In this document: piece after piece, positions 14,401 to 23,100 of the stretch | Numbering within the stretch: the stretch's first letter is position 1 | Layout of the letters: the number at the start of each line of letters is the position of its first letter | Source of the DNA: SCUB01 sp041918675 | GTDB lineage: Bacteria; Pseudomonadota; Alphaproteobacteria; Rhizobiales; Xanthobacteraceae | Direction: 5' to 3' | Assembly (NCBI GenBank): GCA_041918675.1 | Contig: JAYRVF010000009.1 | Location: forward strand, 1-64,000 | DNA length: 64,000 nt | The notes under the pieces: generated by a model | What the model was told of the DNA's origin: nothing | Database searches by the model: none | The model's input: only the letters and a program-made list of their open reading frames with translations | Position numbers and translations under genes: made by a program

Positions 14401-15192
14401 TCAGCGTTTGGGTGGCGGCGCGAGCGTCCGCGCCGTCGTCACGATCCAGTCGTGGTAGAGCGCGAGCGGCGTGACGCCGGTCATGCCGCCGCAGCCGGCG
14501 GACGCGTTGGGTCCCGTCGACCAACTGATGAGGCCGACGACGACGGCGCGGCCGTCCTGGTCCTCAAACACGGGGCCGCCGGAATCGCCGGTGCAGGCGC
14601 CGCGTCCTGAGCTCGCGGCGGCGGGGTCGATCAGACGAATTTGCAGATTGCCGGGCCGGCCCGTCGCCACCAGATCGGCCGCGCGCGCCACGCCGCCGCT
14701 GCGTCCGTCGCCCTCGCGGGCGACGCCGATGCCGACGATGGTGAAACGCGCGCCGGCGAGGATCGGCGCGCGCGGCGCGCCCACGCGCGCGGGCGCCACG
14801 CTCGGCGGCAGCGGCTCGGCAAGTCTCGCCAGGGCGACATCGGCCGTCGCGCGATGCATCCGGATCGCGGCGGCGTCGAATCGCGGATGGCGCTCGATCG
14901 CGACGATGTCGGCGAGTCGCGGCTCGCGGCCCTGGTCGCGGATCACGATCTTGTAGTTCGCGTCCGGCCGCAGGCAATGCGCGGCCGTCATCACCACCTG
15001 GCGCGAGACCGCGACGCCGGAACAGAAATTGCCGCGCGAACCGACGACGGTGACGATCGCCGAGGCGAGGAAAGCCGGCGCGGCCGGCGCGTCGCCGACG
15101 ATCGCACGCGCGGCCGGGATTCCCGTCGCCGTGGCGGCGAGAACCGCCAATAGCAGACAGCGCGCGCCACGCGGCTTCGTCACGAGGTTCAT
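14401..15192 (-). CDS. Secreted trypsin-like serine protease (S1 family)
   Basis: This is a 263-residue protein with a signal peptide (GARCLLLAVLAATATGIPAARA) and the S1 triad: VMTAAHC (His), TADVALARL (Asp) and ACTGDSGGPVFED (Ser). Cysteines around FCSGVAVS and TAAHC fit a disulphide. It is encoded against the GTA genes, between capsid and head-tail connector, so it is unlikely to be co-transcribed with them. ATG 15192 is preferred over 15228 because the signal peptide then starts cleanly. Its 3' end took part in the capsid-side tandem duplication. Its substrate is unknown. Confidence 0.88.
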   Translation of the reverse strand: MNLVTKPRGARCLLLAVLAATATGIPAARAIVGDAPAAPAFLASAIVTVVGSRGNFCSGVAVSRQVVMTAAHCLRPDANYKIVIRDQGREPRLADIVAIERHPRFDAAAIRMHRATADVALARLAEPLPPSVAPARVGAPRAPILAGARFTIVGIGVAREGDGRSGGVARAADLVATGRPGNLQIRLIDPAAASSGRGACTGDSGGPVFEDQDGRAVVVGLISWSTGPNASAGCGGMTGVTPLALYHDWIVTTARTLAPPPKR

Positions 15193-15258
15193 CCTCGTGT
15201 GGATGCGCGGCGGCGCGGGCGATGTCAACCGTTCTTAAGCAACCTTGATGGAGGCGGC

Positions 15259-15828
15259 ATGTCCGCGTTTCTCTTGATCGCGCCCGCGATCGAGCCGTTG
15301 TCGCTCGCCGAGGCCAAGCTGTTTCTCCGCGTCGAGCACGGCGATGACGACGCGGTCATCGCCGCGCTGGTGGCCGCGGCGCGCGCGCATATCGAGGCGC
15401 TGACGCGGCGCTGTCTCATCACTCAGACGTGGCGGCACGTGCGCGACGCCTGGCCGGACGACGGACGTATCCGGCTGCGCCTGGGGCCAATCCGGAGCAT
15501 CGCGGCGGTTCGCCAGTTCGACGCGGCCGGAAACGCGGTCGCCGTCGACGCCGGGCGGTTCGTCATCGACGCCGCCGGCGACACGCTCGCCGCGCCGCCC
15601 TGGTCGCTCACCGCGCCGGGACGGACGACGGCCGGCATCGAGATCGACCTGGTGCTCGGCTTCGGCGCGAGCGCCGACGACGTGCCGCCGCAGTTGAAGC
15701 ACGCGCTGCGCAATCTCGTCGCGCATTGGTACGAGAACCGCGGCCTGATCGCGATCGGGCAGAGCGTTCCGGTGATGCCGGGCTCGGTCAACGCGATGAT
15801 CGCCGCCTACCGGACGATGTCGCTATGA
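15259..15828 (+). CDS. Head-tail connector protein (orfg6, gp6-like)
   Basis: The 189-residue protein follows GGAGG with good spacing. It shows the N-terminal pattern of gp6-like connectors (PLSLAEAKLFLRVEHGDDDAVI, AAARAHIEALTRRCLITQTW) and the C-terminal helix PPQLKHALRNLVAHWYENR. It should form the ring beneath the portal in the head completion complex. It begins the uninterrupted tail half of the GTA cluster. Its stop overlaps the next start by four bases. Confidence 0.88.
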   Translation: MSAFLLIAPAIEPLSLAEAKLFLRVEHGDDDAVIAALVAAARAHIEALTRRCLITQTWRHVRDAWPDDGRIRLRLGPIRSIAAVRQFDAAGNAVAVDAGRFVIDAAGDTLAAPPWSLTAPGRTTAGIEIDLVLGFGASADDVPPQLKHALRNLVAHWYENRGLIAIGQSVPVMPGSVNAMIAAYRTMSL

Positions 15829-16145
15829 TCGATCCCGGTCGATTGAAGACGCGCCTGGTGATCGAACAGCCGGTTGAAACGCCGGACGGGCAGGGCGGCG
15901 TCGTCCGTTCTTATGCGATCGCGGCGACGGTGTGGGCCTCGCTCACGCCGCTGCGCGCGAGCGAGAGCGTCAGCGCCGACGCGCTTGGCGCCGCGGTCAG
16001 CCATCGCATCATCGTTCGTTCAAATTCGACGCTGACATTGCGCCATCGCTTTCGCGACGGCGATCGCGTCTTCACCATCGCCGGCATTCGCGGCGCGGGC
16101 GATCGGCGCTTTCTTGAGATCGACGCCTTCGAGCGCGTCGACTGA
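15825..16145 (+). CDS. Phage head-tail adaptor (orfg7)
   Basis: A 106-residue head-tail joining protein: LKTRLVIEQPVETPDGQGG, VWASLTPLRASES, SHRIIVRSNSTL, RFRDGDRVFTIAGIR and FLEIDAFERVD. This is the usual small beta-barrel adaptor that seals the connector. Start overlaps the orfg6 stop (ATGA). Confidence 0.88.
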   Translation: MIDPGRLKTRLVIEQPVETPDGQGGVVRSYAIAATVWASLTPLRASESVSADALGAAVSHRIIVRSNSTLTLRHRFRDGDRVFTIAGIRGAGDRRFLEIDAFERVD

Positions 16146-16169
16146 TTCCGGCGCGACAGGAGAATCCCG

Positions 16170-16580
16170 ATGACAGCCGCGACGAGCGCCCTGCGCGCCG
16201 CGATTCACGAGGCCTTGAACGCGGACGGCGCGCTGATCGCGGCCCTGGGGGGCGCGCGCGTCTACGACGAGCCACCCCGGCGCGCGACGTTTCCCTACGT
16301 CACGCTGGGGGAGGCGCGCGTCAACGACATTTCCGCCGACGGTGGCAATGTTCTCGAGCACCAGCTCACGCTGCACGCCTGGTCGCGCCAGGGCGGCCAC
16401 CGCGAGGCGCATGTCATCGCCGGTGCGCTGCTGCAGGCGCTCGACGACGCGCCGCTCGCGCCGGCCGGTCATCGGCTCGTCAATCTGCGCTTTTCCCTCG
16501 CCGACATCCGGCGCGAGGCGGACGGGCGCACCTATCATGCCTTGGTGCGGTTCCGCGCCGTCACCGAGCCGTTGCTCTGA
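16170..16580 (+). CDS. DUF3168 tail completion protein (orfg8)
   Basis: This 136-residue protein of the DUF3168 family terminates the tail tube in GTAs. Patterns are ALRAAIHEALNADGALI, RVYDEPPRRATFPYVTLGEA, LTLHAWSRQGGHREA and RLVNLRFSLADIRREADGRTY. AGGAG is placed before ATG 16170. Position between adaptor and major tail protein agrees. Confidence 0.87.
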   Translation: MTAATSALRAAIHEALNADGALIAALGGARVYDEPPRRATFPYVTLGEARVNDISADGGNVLEHQLTLHAWSRQGGHREAHVIAGALLQALDDAPLAPAGHRLVNLRFSLADIRREADGRTYHALVRFRAVTEPLL

Positions 16581-16596
16581 CATCGAGGAGAATTTC

Positions 16597-17004
16597 ATGG
16601 GCGCTCAGAAGGGCAAGGACCTGCTGCTGAAACTGCGCGACGGATCCGAATTCGTCACTGTCGCCGGCCTGCGCGGCCGCAAGATCGCGTTCAACGCCGA
16701 GACGGTCGACGTGACGCACGCCGAATCCGCCGGCCGCTGGCGCGAGCTGCTCGCCGGCGCCGGCGTCAAGCGCGCCTCGGTTTCGGGGCGCGGCCTGTTT
16801 CGCGATCAGGCCTCGGACGCGCTCATGCGGCAGGCATTCTTCGACGGCGCGATCGTGACGTGCCAGCTCGTCATTCCCGACTTCGGCGCGATCGAGGGTG
16901 ACTTCCAGATCACCAGCCTCGATTTCGCCGGCGAACACAACGGCGAGGTGACGTTTGACATTGCTCTGGAATCGGCTGGCGCGCTCGCCTTCGCGGCGCT
17001 GTAG
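16597..17004 (+). CDS. Phage major tail protein, TP901-1 type (orfg9)
   Basis: This 135-residue protein builds the tail tube. It contains GKDLLLKLRDGSEFVTVAGLRG, the conserved FNAETVDVTHAESAGRWRELL, a VSGRGLFRDQAS stretch and FDIALESAG at the end. GAGGAG stands before ATG 16597. Confidence 0.92.
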   Translation: MGAQKGKDLLLKLRDGSEFVTVAGLRGRKIAFNAETVDVTHAESAGRWRELLAGAGVKRASVSGRGLFRDQASDALMRQAFFDGAIVTCQLVIPDFGAIEGDFQITSLDFAGEHNGEVTFDIALESAGALAFAAL

Positions 17005-17017
17005 AAGGAATCGCGAG

Positions 17018-17350
17018 ATGGCCAACCGCTATCGCGGCGAGATCGACGCGGTGATCGGCGGCGAGCGTCGCGTCCTGGTGCTGACGCTTGGCGCGCTCGC
17101 CGAACTGGAATCGGCGTTCGGCGCGAGCGATCTCGTCGACCTCGCCGAACGCTTCGGGCGTGGCCGCATGTCGGCGCGCGACATCATCCGCATCATCGGC
17201 GCGGGTTTGCGCGGGGCGGGGGAGCGCGTCTCCGACGCCGAGGTCGCGTCGCTGGCGATGGATGGCGGCGTGAACGAATTCGTGCGCGTCGCCGCCGCCT
17301 TGATCGCCGCGACGTTCGAGCCGCCGGCGCCGGCGGAAGCGGCGGGATGA
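17018..17350 (+). CDS. GTA tail assembly chaperone (orfg10, GTA_TIM family)
   Basis: The 110-residue protein has the family pattern YRGEIDAVIGGERRVLVLTLGALAELE and DIIRIIGAGLRGAGE. It is thought to help load tail protein on the tape measure. Its end overlaps the next gene by four bases (ATGA), the usual arrangement with orfg10.1. Confidence 0.88.
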   Translation: MANRYRGEIDAVIGGERRVLVLTLGALAELESAFGASDLVDLAERFGRGRMSARDIIRIIGAGLRGAGERVSDAEVASLAMDGGVNEFVRVAAALIAATFEPPAPAEAAG

Positions 17351-17562
17351 GGCCCTTTCCCTGGAACGCGGCGATCGGCTTCGGCCTCGGCGTGCTGCGG
17401 CTTTCCCCGCGCGATTTCTGGGCGATGACGCCGCGCGAGTTCGCGCTCGCCATCGAGGCGGCGCGCGGGTCGGCCGTGGCCGCGCCGGATCGCGCCGCGC
17501 TTGACGACTTGATGACGAGATTTCCGGACGCAGAGGGCGCGACGCGGAGGGACGACGAATGA
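17347..17562 (+). CDS. Phage tail assembly chaperone (orfg10.1, DUF2376)
   Basis: This 71-residue protein has the family signature PFPWNAAIGFGLGVLRLSPRDFWAMTPREF. It is the second part of the chaperone pair that precedes the tape measure gene. Both ends overlap their neighbours by four bases. Confidence 0.88.
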   Translation: MRPFPWNAAIGFGLGVLRLSPRDFWAMTPREFALAIEAARGSAVAAPDRAALDDLMTRFPDAEGATRRDDE

Positions 17563-18164
17563 CCGAGAATTTCGCCGACGGCATCGCCGAACAGGACACC
17601 ACGGATGTGCTCGATAGTGTCGTGTCGCGCACGCGCGACCTTGAGTTCGGCGCCGATCGCATGGCGCGCGCGATCACCAGCGCCTTTTCCAGCTCGATCA
17701 CCAGCGGCAAGCAGTTCGACGACGTGCTCAAGTCGCTGGCGTTGCGGCTGTCGAACATGACGCTGCGGATCGCGATGAAGCCGCTTGAGCAGAGCATCGG
17801 CTCGGGTCTGCAGCAGCTTCTCTCCGGCCTGTTCAATTTCGGCGGCGCGGGCTCCGGCATCCCGTCGGTCAATGCGTCGAATTTCGAGGTGACGCCGTTC
17901 GCCGCCGGCGGGCTGATCAACGCGCCGAGCTATTTTCCTATGCTCGGCGGCGGCACGGGGCTCGCGGGCGAGGCCGGCCCCGAGGCGATCCTGCCGCTGC
18001 GGCGCGGCGCGGACGGCCGTCTCGGCGTCGCCGCCGATGGCAGAGGTGGGACGAACGTCACCGTCAACATCACGACGCCAGACGCGGACAGTTTCCGCCG
18101 CTCGGAGAGTTACGTCACCGGTCAGATCGCGCGCGCCGTCATGCGCGGGCGGCGCAGTCTGTAG
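17559..18164 (+). CDS. Short tail tape measure protein (orfg11)
   Basis: The 201-residue protein has the length expected of GTA tape measures, which set a very short tail. It shows LKSLALRLSNMTLRIAMKPLEQSIGSGLQQLLSGLF, then PFAAGGLINAPSYFPM and GEAGPEAILPLRRGADGRLGV, the usual C-terminal pattern, and NVTVNITTPDADSFRRSE. Confidence 0.9.
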   Translation: MTENFADGIAEQDTTDVLDSVVSRTRDLEFGADRMARAITSAFSSSITSGKQFDDVLKSLALRLSNMTLRIAMKPLEQSIGSGLQQLLSGLFNFGGAGSGIPSVNASNFEVTPFAAGGLINAPSYFPMLGGGTGLAGEAGPEAILPLRRGADGRLGVAADGRGGTNVTVNITTPDADSFRRSESYVTGQIARAVMRGRRSL

Positions 18165-18182
18165 GCGCGGGAGGAGGGCACG

Positions 18183-18824
18183 ATGGCGGCATTCCATGAG
18201 GTGTTGTTTCCGCTCGACATCGCGCTCAGGAGCGCGGGCGGTCCCGAGCGCCTGACCGAGATCATCACGCTCGGATCGGGGCGCGAGGAACGCAACGCGC
18301 GCTGGGCGCATTCGCGCCGGCGCTACGACGCCGGCTATGGCGTGAAGTCGCTGGCCTCGCTGCAGGACGTCGTCGCCTTCTTTGAGGAGCGGCGCGGCCG
18401 TCTCCACGGCTTTCGCTGGCGCGACCGTGTCGATCATTCCTCGGCGGCGATCGGGGCCGCGGTCACGCCGTTCGACCAGACCATCGGAACTGGCGACGGC
18501 GCGCGGACAGAGTTTCAGCTGGTCAAGACCTACGGCGGTCCACACGCGCCCTATGCGCGGGCGATCGAGAAGCCGGTCGCGGGCGCCGTGCGCGTCGCGG
18601 TCGCGGGCGTTGAAGCGGCGGATGGAACCGCCTTCGCCTGCGATACGACGTCGGGCATCGTCGCCTTCACGCCGGGCCATGCGCCGGCGCCGGGCGCGAC
18701 GGTCACGGCCGGATTCCTGTTCGACGTGCCCGTGCGTTTCGACACCGACTTTCTCGAAGTCGATCTCGCGGCCTTCGCGGCCGGCGCCATCCCGAAAATT
18801 CCGCTGATCGAGGTGAAGCCGTGA
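18183..18824 (+). CDS. GTA distal tail protein, DUF2460 (orfg12)
   Basis: The 213-residue protein of the TIGR02217/DUF2460 family forms the distal tail ring. Seen are FHEVLFPLDIALRSAGGPER, SGREERNARWAHSRRRYDAGYGVKS, FFEERRGRLHGFRWRDRVDH and DVPVRFDTDFLEVDL. GAGG lies upstream of ATG 18183. Overlaps the next gene by four bases. Confidence 0.92.
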   Translation: MAAFHEVLFPLDIALRSAGGPERLTEIITLGSGREERNARWAHSRRRYDAGYGVKSLASLQDVVAFFEERRGRLHGFRWRDRVDHSSAAIGAAVTPFDQTIGTGDGARTEFQLVKTYGGPHAPYARAIEKPVAGAVRVAVAGVEAADGTAFACDTTSGIVAFTPGHAPAPGATVTAGFLFDVPVRFDTDFLEVDLAAFAAGAIPKIPLIEVKP

Positions 18825-19717
18825 GGACCGTTCCAGCCGCGCTTCAGGCAAAGCTCGACGCCGGCGTCACCACGCTGTGCCGTTGCTGGATCCTGCGCAG
18901 GCGCGACGGCGTCGTGCTCGGATTCACCGATCACGACCGCGACCTCGATATCGAGGCAACCGTTTGCCGCGCCGGAACCGGGTTCGCGGCGGCGGAAGCG
19001 ACCAGCCGGTTCGGTCTCGCGGTCGATGCCGCGGAAGTCGCCGGGGCGCTGGCCGACGATTCGCTCAACGAGGCCGATCTCGCCGCCGGGTTGTTCGACG
19101 CCGCCGACATCGAGACCTGGCTCGTGGACTGGTCCGACCCGACCTTGCGCCTGCGTTTGGCATGGGCCCGGCTCGGCGAAGTCAGACGCGAGGGCGCGGC
19201 CTTCAATGTCGAGTTGCGTGGGCCGGCCGATCGTTTGGCGCAGGAGAACGGTCGTCTCTACACCGCGCGCTGCGCGGCCGATCTCGGCGACGCGCGCTGC
19301 GGCGTCGACCTCGATGTCGCCACGCTCAAGGGCGCGGGCGTCGTGCTGGCGCCGGAAAACCAGTCGTCATTCCTCGCCGCCGGCCTCGACGCGTTCGCCG
19401 ACGGCGTGTTCACGGCGGGGCGGTTGCATTGGACGAGCGGCGCGAATGCCGGCATCGCGATCGAGATCAAGGTCCACCGCCTCGATCAGGGCGCGACGCG
19501 GCTCTGGCTGTGGCAGGCCATGCCGGAAACCATCGCCGCGGGCGATACCTTCGCGGTCACGGCGGGATGCGACAAGAGCTTCGATGTCTGCCGTGATCGC
19601 TTCGCCAATCAGATCAACTTCCGCGGTTTCCCGCACATTCCAGGCAACGACTACATCGTGCGCTATCCGACCGCGGGCGATTCACAGAATGACGGCGGTT
19701 CGCTGAGCACCTCGTGA
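18821..19717 (+). CDS. GTA tail hub protein, DUF2163 (orfg13)
   Basis: The 298-residue TIGR02218/DUF2163 protein makes the tail hub. Typical parts are LCRCWILRRRDGVVLGFTDHD, AEVAGALADDSLNEADLAAGL, CAADLGDARCGVDL, AVTAGCDKSFDVCRDRFANQ and NFRGFPHIPGNDY. Its cysteines around RCAADLGDARC and GCDKSFDVC are conserved in the family. Confidence 0.92.
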   Translation: MRTVPAALQAKLDAGVTTLCRCWILRRRDGVVLGFTDHDRDLDIEATVCRAGTGFAAAEATSRFGLAVDAAEVAGALADDSLNEADLAAGLFDAADIETWLVDWSDPTLRLRLAWARLGEVRREGAAFNVELRGPADRLAQENGRLYTARCAADLGDARCGVDLDVATLKGAGVVLAPENQSSFLAAGLDAFADGVFTAGRLHWTSGANAGIAIEIKVHRLDQGATRLWLWQAMPETIAAGDTFAVTAGCDKSFDVCRDRFANQINFRGFPHIPGNDYIVRYPTAGDSQNDGGSLSTS

Positions 19718-19733
19718 GCCGGAGGCACTTCCC

Positions 19734-20180
19734 ATGAACCGCGAGACGATTTCGCGCGCGGCGATCGTCGCCGAGGCGCGCGGCTGGATCGGCACGCCCT
19801 ATCGGCATCAGGCCTCGCTCAAGGGCGTCGGATGCGACTGCCTCGGCCTCGTGCGCGGGGTGTGGCGCGGCGTGATCGGTCCGGAGCCGGAGAAGGTTCC
19901 AGTCTACGCGCCGGACTGGGCCGAAGCCACCGGCGTCGACGGTTTCGCCGAGGCGGCGGGGCGTTATCTCCAGCAGGTTCCGCCGCGCGATTACGCGGCC
20001 GGCGACGTGCTGCTGTTTCGCTGGCGCGACCGGTTCGTCGCCAAGCACGCGGCGATCGCGTCCTCGCGCGCCGCGATGATTCACGCGCATGACGGCATTG
20101 CCGTGTGCGAGGCGCCGTTGTCGCCGTGGTGGTTGCGGCGGCTCGCTTACGTTTTTCGTTTTCCCGGAGTTGAAGACTGA
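19734..20180 (+). CDS. NlpC/P60 peptidase of the tail (orfg14)
   Basis: The 148-residue TIGR02219 family peptidase probably cuts peptidoglycan during DNA entry. The catalytic Cys lies in KGVGCDCLGLVRGVW and the His in FVAKHAAIA, with W.GTPY upstream. Its stop overlaps the next start by one base. Confidence 0.92.
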   Translation: MNRETISRAAIVAEARGWIGTPYRHQASLKGVGCDCLGLVRGVWRGVIGPEPEKVPVYAPDWAEATGVDGFAEAAGRYLQQVPPRDYAAGDVLLFRWRDRFVAKHAAIASSRAAMIHAHDGIAVCEAPLSPWWLRRLAYVFRFPGVED

Positions 20181-23100
20181 TGGCGGCGCTCGTTTTCTCG
20201 CTCGCCGGCGCCGCGCTCGGCAACGCGTTCCTCGGTCCGCTTGGCGCGGTCGCGGGCCGTCTCGTCGGGGCGCTGGCCGGCAACGTCATCGACCAGGCGC
20301 TGTTCGGCAACAACCGTCCGATCGAGGGGCCGCGCCTGTCCGATCTCGACGTGATGGCGTCGAGCGAAGGCGCGCCGATCCCGCGCGTCTACGGCCGCGC
20401 GCGGCTCGCCGGTCAGGTGATCTGGGCGACCCGGCTCGAGGAAGTCGCCTCGTCGCGTTCCGCGAGCGGCGGCAAGGGCGGGCTGATCGGCGGCAGGACG
20501 CAGATCACCTATTCCTATTTCGCGAATTTCGCCGTCGGCCTGTGCGCGGGCGAGATCGGACAGGTCGCCCGCATCTGGGCCGACGGCAAGCCGCTCGATC
20601 TGACCGGCGTCGACTACCGGGTCTATGCCGGCGGCGAGACGCAGATGCCCGACGGCCTCATCTTGGCGAAGGAAGGCGACGGCGGCGCGCCGGCCTATCG
20701 CGGCCTCGCCTATATCGTGTTCGAACGATTGCCGCTTGAGAAGTTCGGCAACCGCATTCCGCAGCTCTCCTTCGAAATCGTGCGTCCGATCGGACGGCTG
20801 GAGAAGATCACGCGCGCGGTGACCCTGATTCCGGGCGCGAGCGAGTTCGGATACGAGCCCGGCACTGTCATGCGGCTAATGGGCCCCGGCCTGACGGCGG
20901 TCGAAAACCGTCATGTCGCCGACGCCGACTCCGACGTGATCGCCTCGCTCGACGCGCTGCAGGCCGCGTGCCCGAGCCTCGAACGCGTCGCCGTCGTGGT
21001 GACCTGGTTCGGTTCCGATCTGCGCGCCGGCCATTGCAAGATTCGTCCCGGCGTCGACAGCGCGGTCAAGGCGACGCATGGCGCGACATGGTCAGTGGCG
21101 GACCTCGCGCGCGCGAGCGCCTATGTGGTCTCCACCGTCGACGATCGGCCCGCCTTCGGCGGCACGCCTTCGGACGAAAGCGTCCGTCATCTCATCGCCG
21201 AATTGAAGGCGCGCGGGCTCAAGGTCACGCTCTATCCGTTCGTGATGATGGATATCCCGGCGGACAACGCGCTGCCCGATCCACGCACCGACGCGGCGCC
21301 CCAGCCCGCCTATCCCTGGCGTGGTCGCGCGACCTGCGATCCCGCGCCCGGCCGGCCCGGTTCGCCCGACGGCACCGCCGCCGCCGCGACGCAGATCGCT
21401 TCGTTCTTTCATGGCGACGGCCCGACCGACTGGTCCTATCGCCGCATGATCCTGCATTACGCCGCGCTCGCCGATGCCGCGGGCGGGGTCGACGCGTTCC
21501 TGATCGGGTCCGAGCTCGTCGGGCTGACCCGCGTGCGCGCGGCGTCCGGCGTCTATCCGGCGGTCGGCGAACTCGCCGCGCTCGCCGGCGACGTCAAGGC
21601 GATCCTCGGGGCGGAAACCACCGTCACCTACGGCGCGGACTGGACCGAATACGGCGCGCATGTCGTCGACGCCGGCGCCCAGGAAGTGCGCTTTCCTCTC
21701 GACGCGCTCTGGTCGTCGGCGGGCATCGACGCGGTCGGCATCGATTATTACGCGCCGCTGTCGGACTGGCGCGACAATGCCGGTCATCTCGACGCCGTGC
21801 TCGCGCCCTCGATCTATGACGCTTCCTATCTGGCCGCGAACCTGCGCGGCGGGGAGGCGTTCGATTGGTACTATCCCGATGCCGCAGCGCGCGCGGCCCA
21901 GGCGCGCTCGCCCATCACCGACGGCCTCGGCAAGCCGTGGATCTTCCGCGCCAAGGACATCTGGAGTTGGTGGTCGAACCCACATTACGAACGCGTGGCG
22001 GGCGCCGAACTGCCGGCTCCGACGGCCTGGGTCGCGCGCGGCAAGCCGATCTGGCTGACCGAGACGGGATGCCCGGCGATCGACAAGGGCACCAACCAGC
22101 CGAGCATCTTTCCCGACGCCAAGTCGGCCGAGGCGGGGATTCCCTACTTTTCCAATGGCCGCCGCGACGACTTCATCCAGCGCCGTCACCTTGAAACCGT
22201 GCTCGACGGCTTCGACCCGGACGGCGCGGAGGCTGCGACGATGAATCCGGTGTCGCCCGTCTATGGCGGCCGCATGGTGGACATCTCCGCCATTCACCTT
22301 TGGACATGGGACGCGCGACCCTATCCCGTCTTTCCGGCCGCGCTCGATTCATGGAGCGACGGCGCCAATTGGGAGACGGGCCATTGGCTCACCGGCCGCC
22401 TTGGCGGCGCGCCGCTTGGGGCGCTCGTCGAGGCGGTGTTGGGCGATTGCGGCATCGCCGAGATCGACGCTTCCGCGCTCGGCGACGGGCCGGAGGGCTA
22501 TGTCGTCGACCGCCCGATGGCCCCGCGCGCGATGATCGAGCCGCTGACGTCGACCTACGCCTGCGACGCGGCCGCGATCGGAAGCAAGATCGTCTTCCGC
22601 CCGCGCGGGAGCGCGCCGGTCGCCGAGCTCGGCGAGAACGATCTGATCATTCCCGAACGCGGCGCGTCGACGCGGCTCACGCGCACGCAGGAGACGGAGT
22701 TGCCGCGCGAGGTGAGCCTCGGCTATTCGGACGCCAATGCCGACTTCCGTCGCGCCGCCGTCAAGTCGCGCCGGCTGGTGGGCGGCTCGGCGCGCGCGGT
22801 TCACACCGACTTGGCCATCGTCACGCATGAAGGCGCCGCCCTGCGGCGCGCCGAGATCATGCTGCGCGACATCTGGGCCGGTCGCGAGACGGCGGAGTTC
22901 GCCGTCGGCGCGCGGCATATGTCGATGGTGCCGGGCGACGTCGTCGGCCTGACAGTCGCCGGCCGTCGGCGCCTGTTCGAGATCCGCGAGGTCGTCGACG
23001 CCGAGGGCCGGCAGATCAAGGCGCGCGGCATCGATCCCGAGGCGCTGGAGATGCCGTCGCTGCCGTCGCGCCCGGCGCGGTCCAGCATTCCGCCGGCGAT

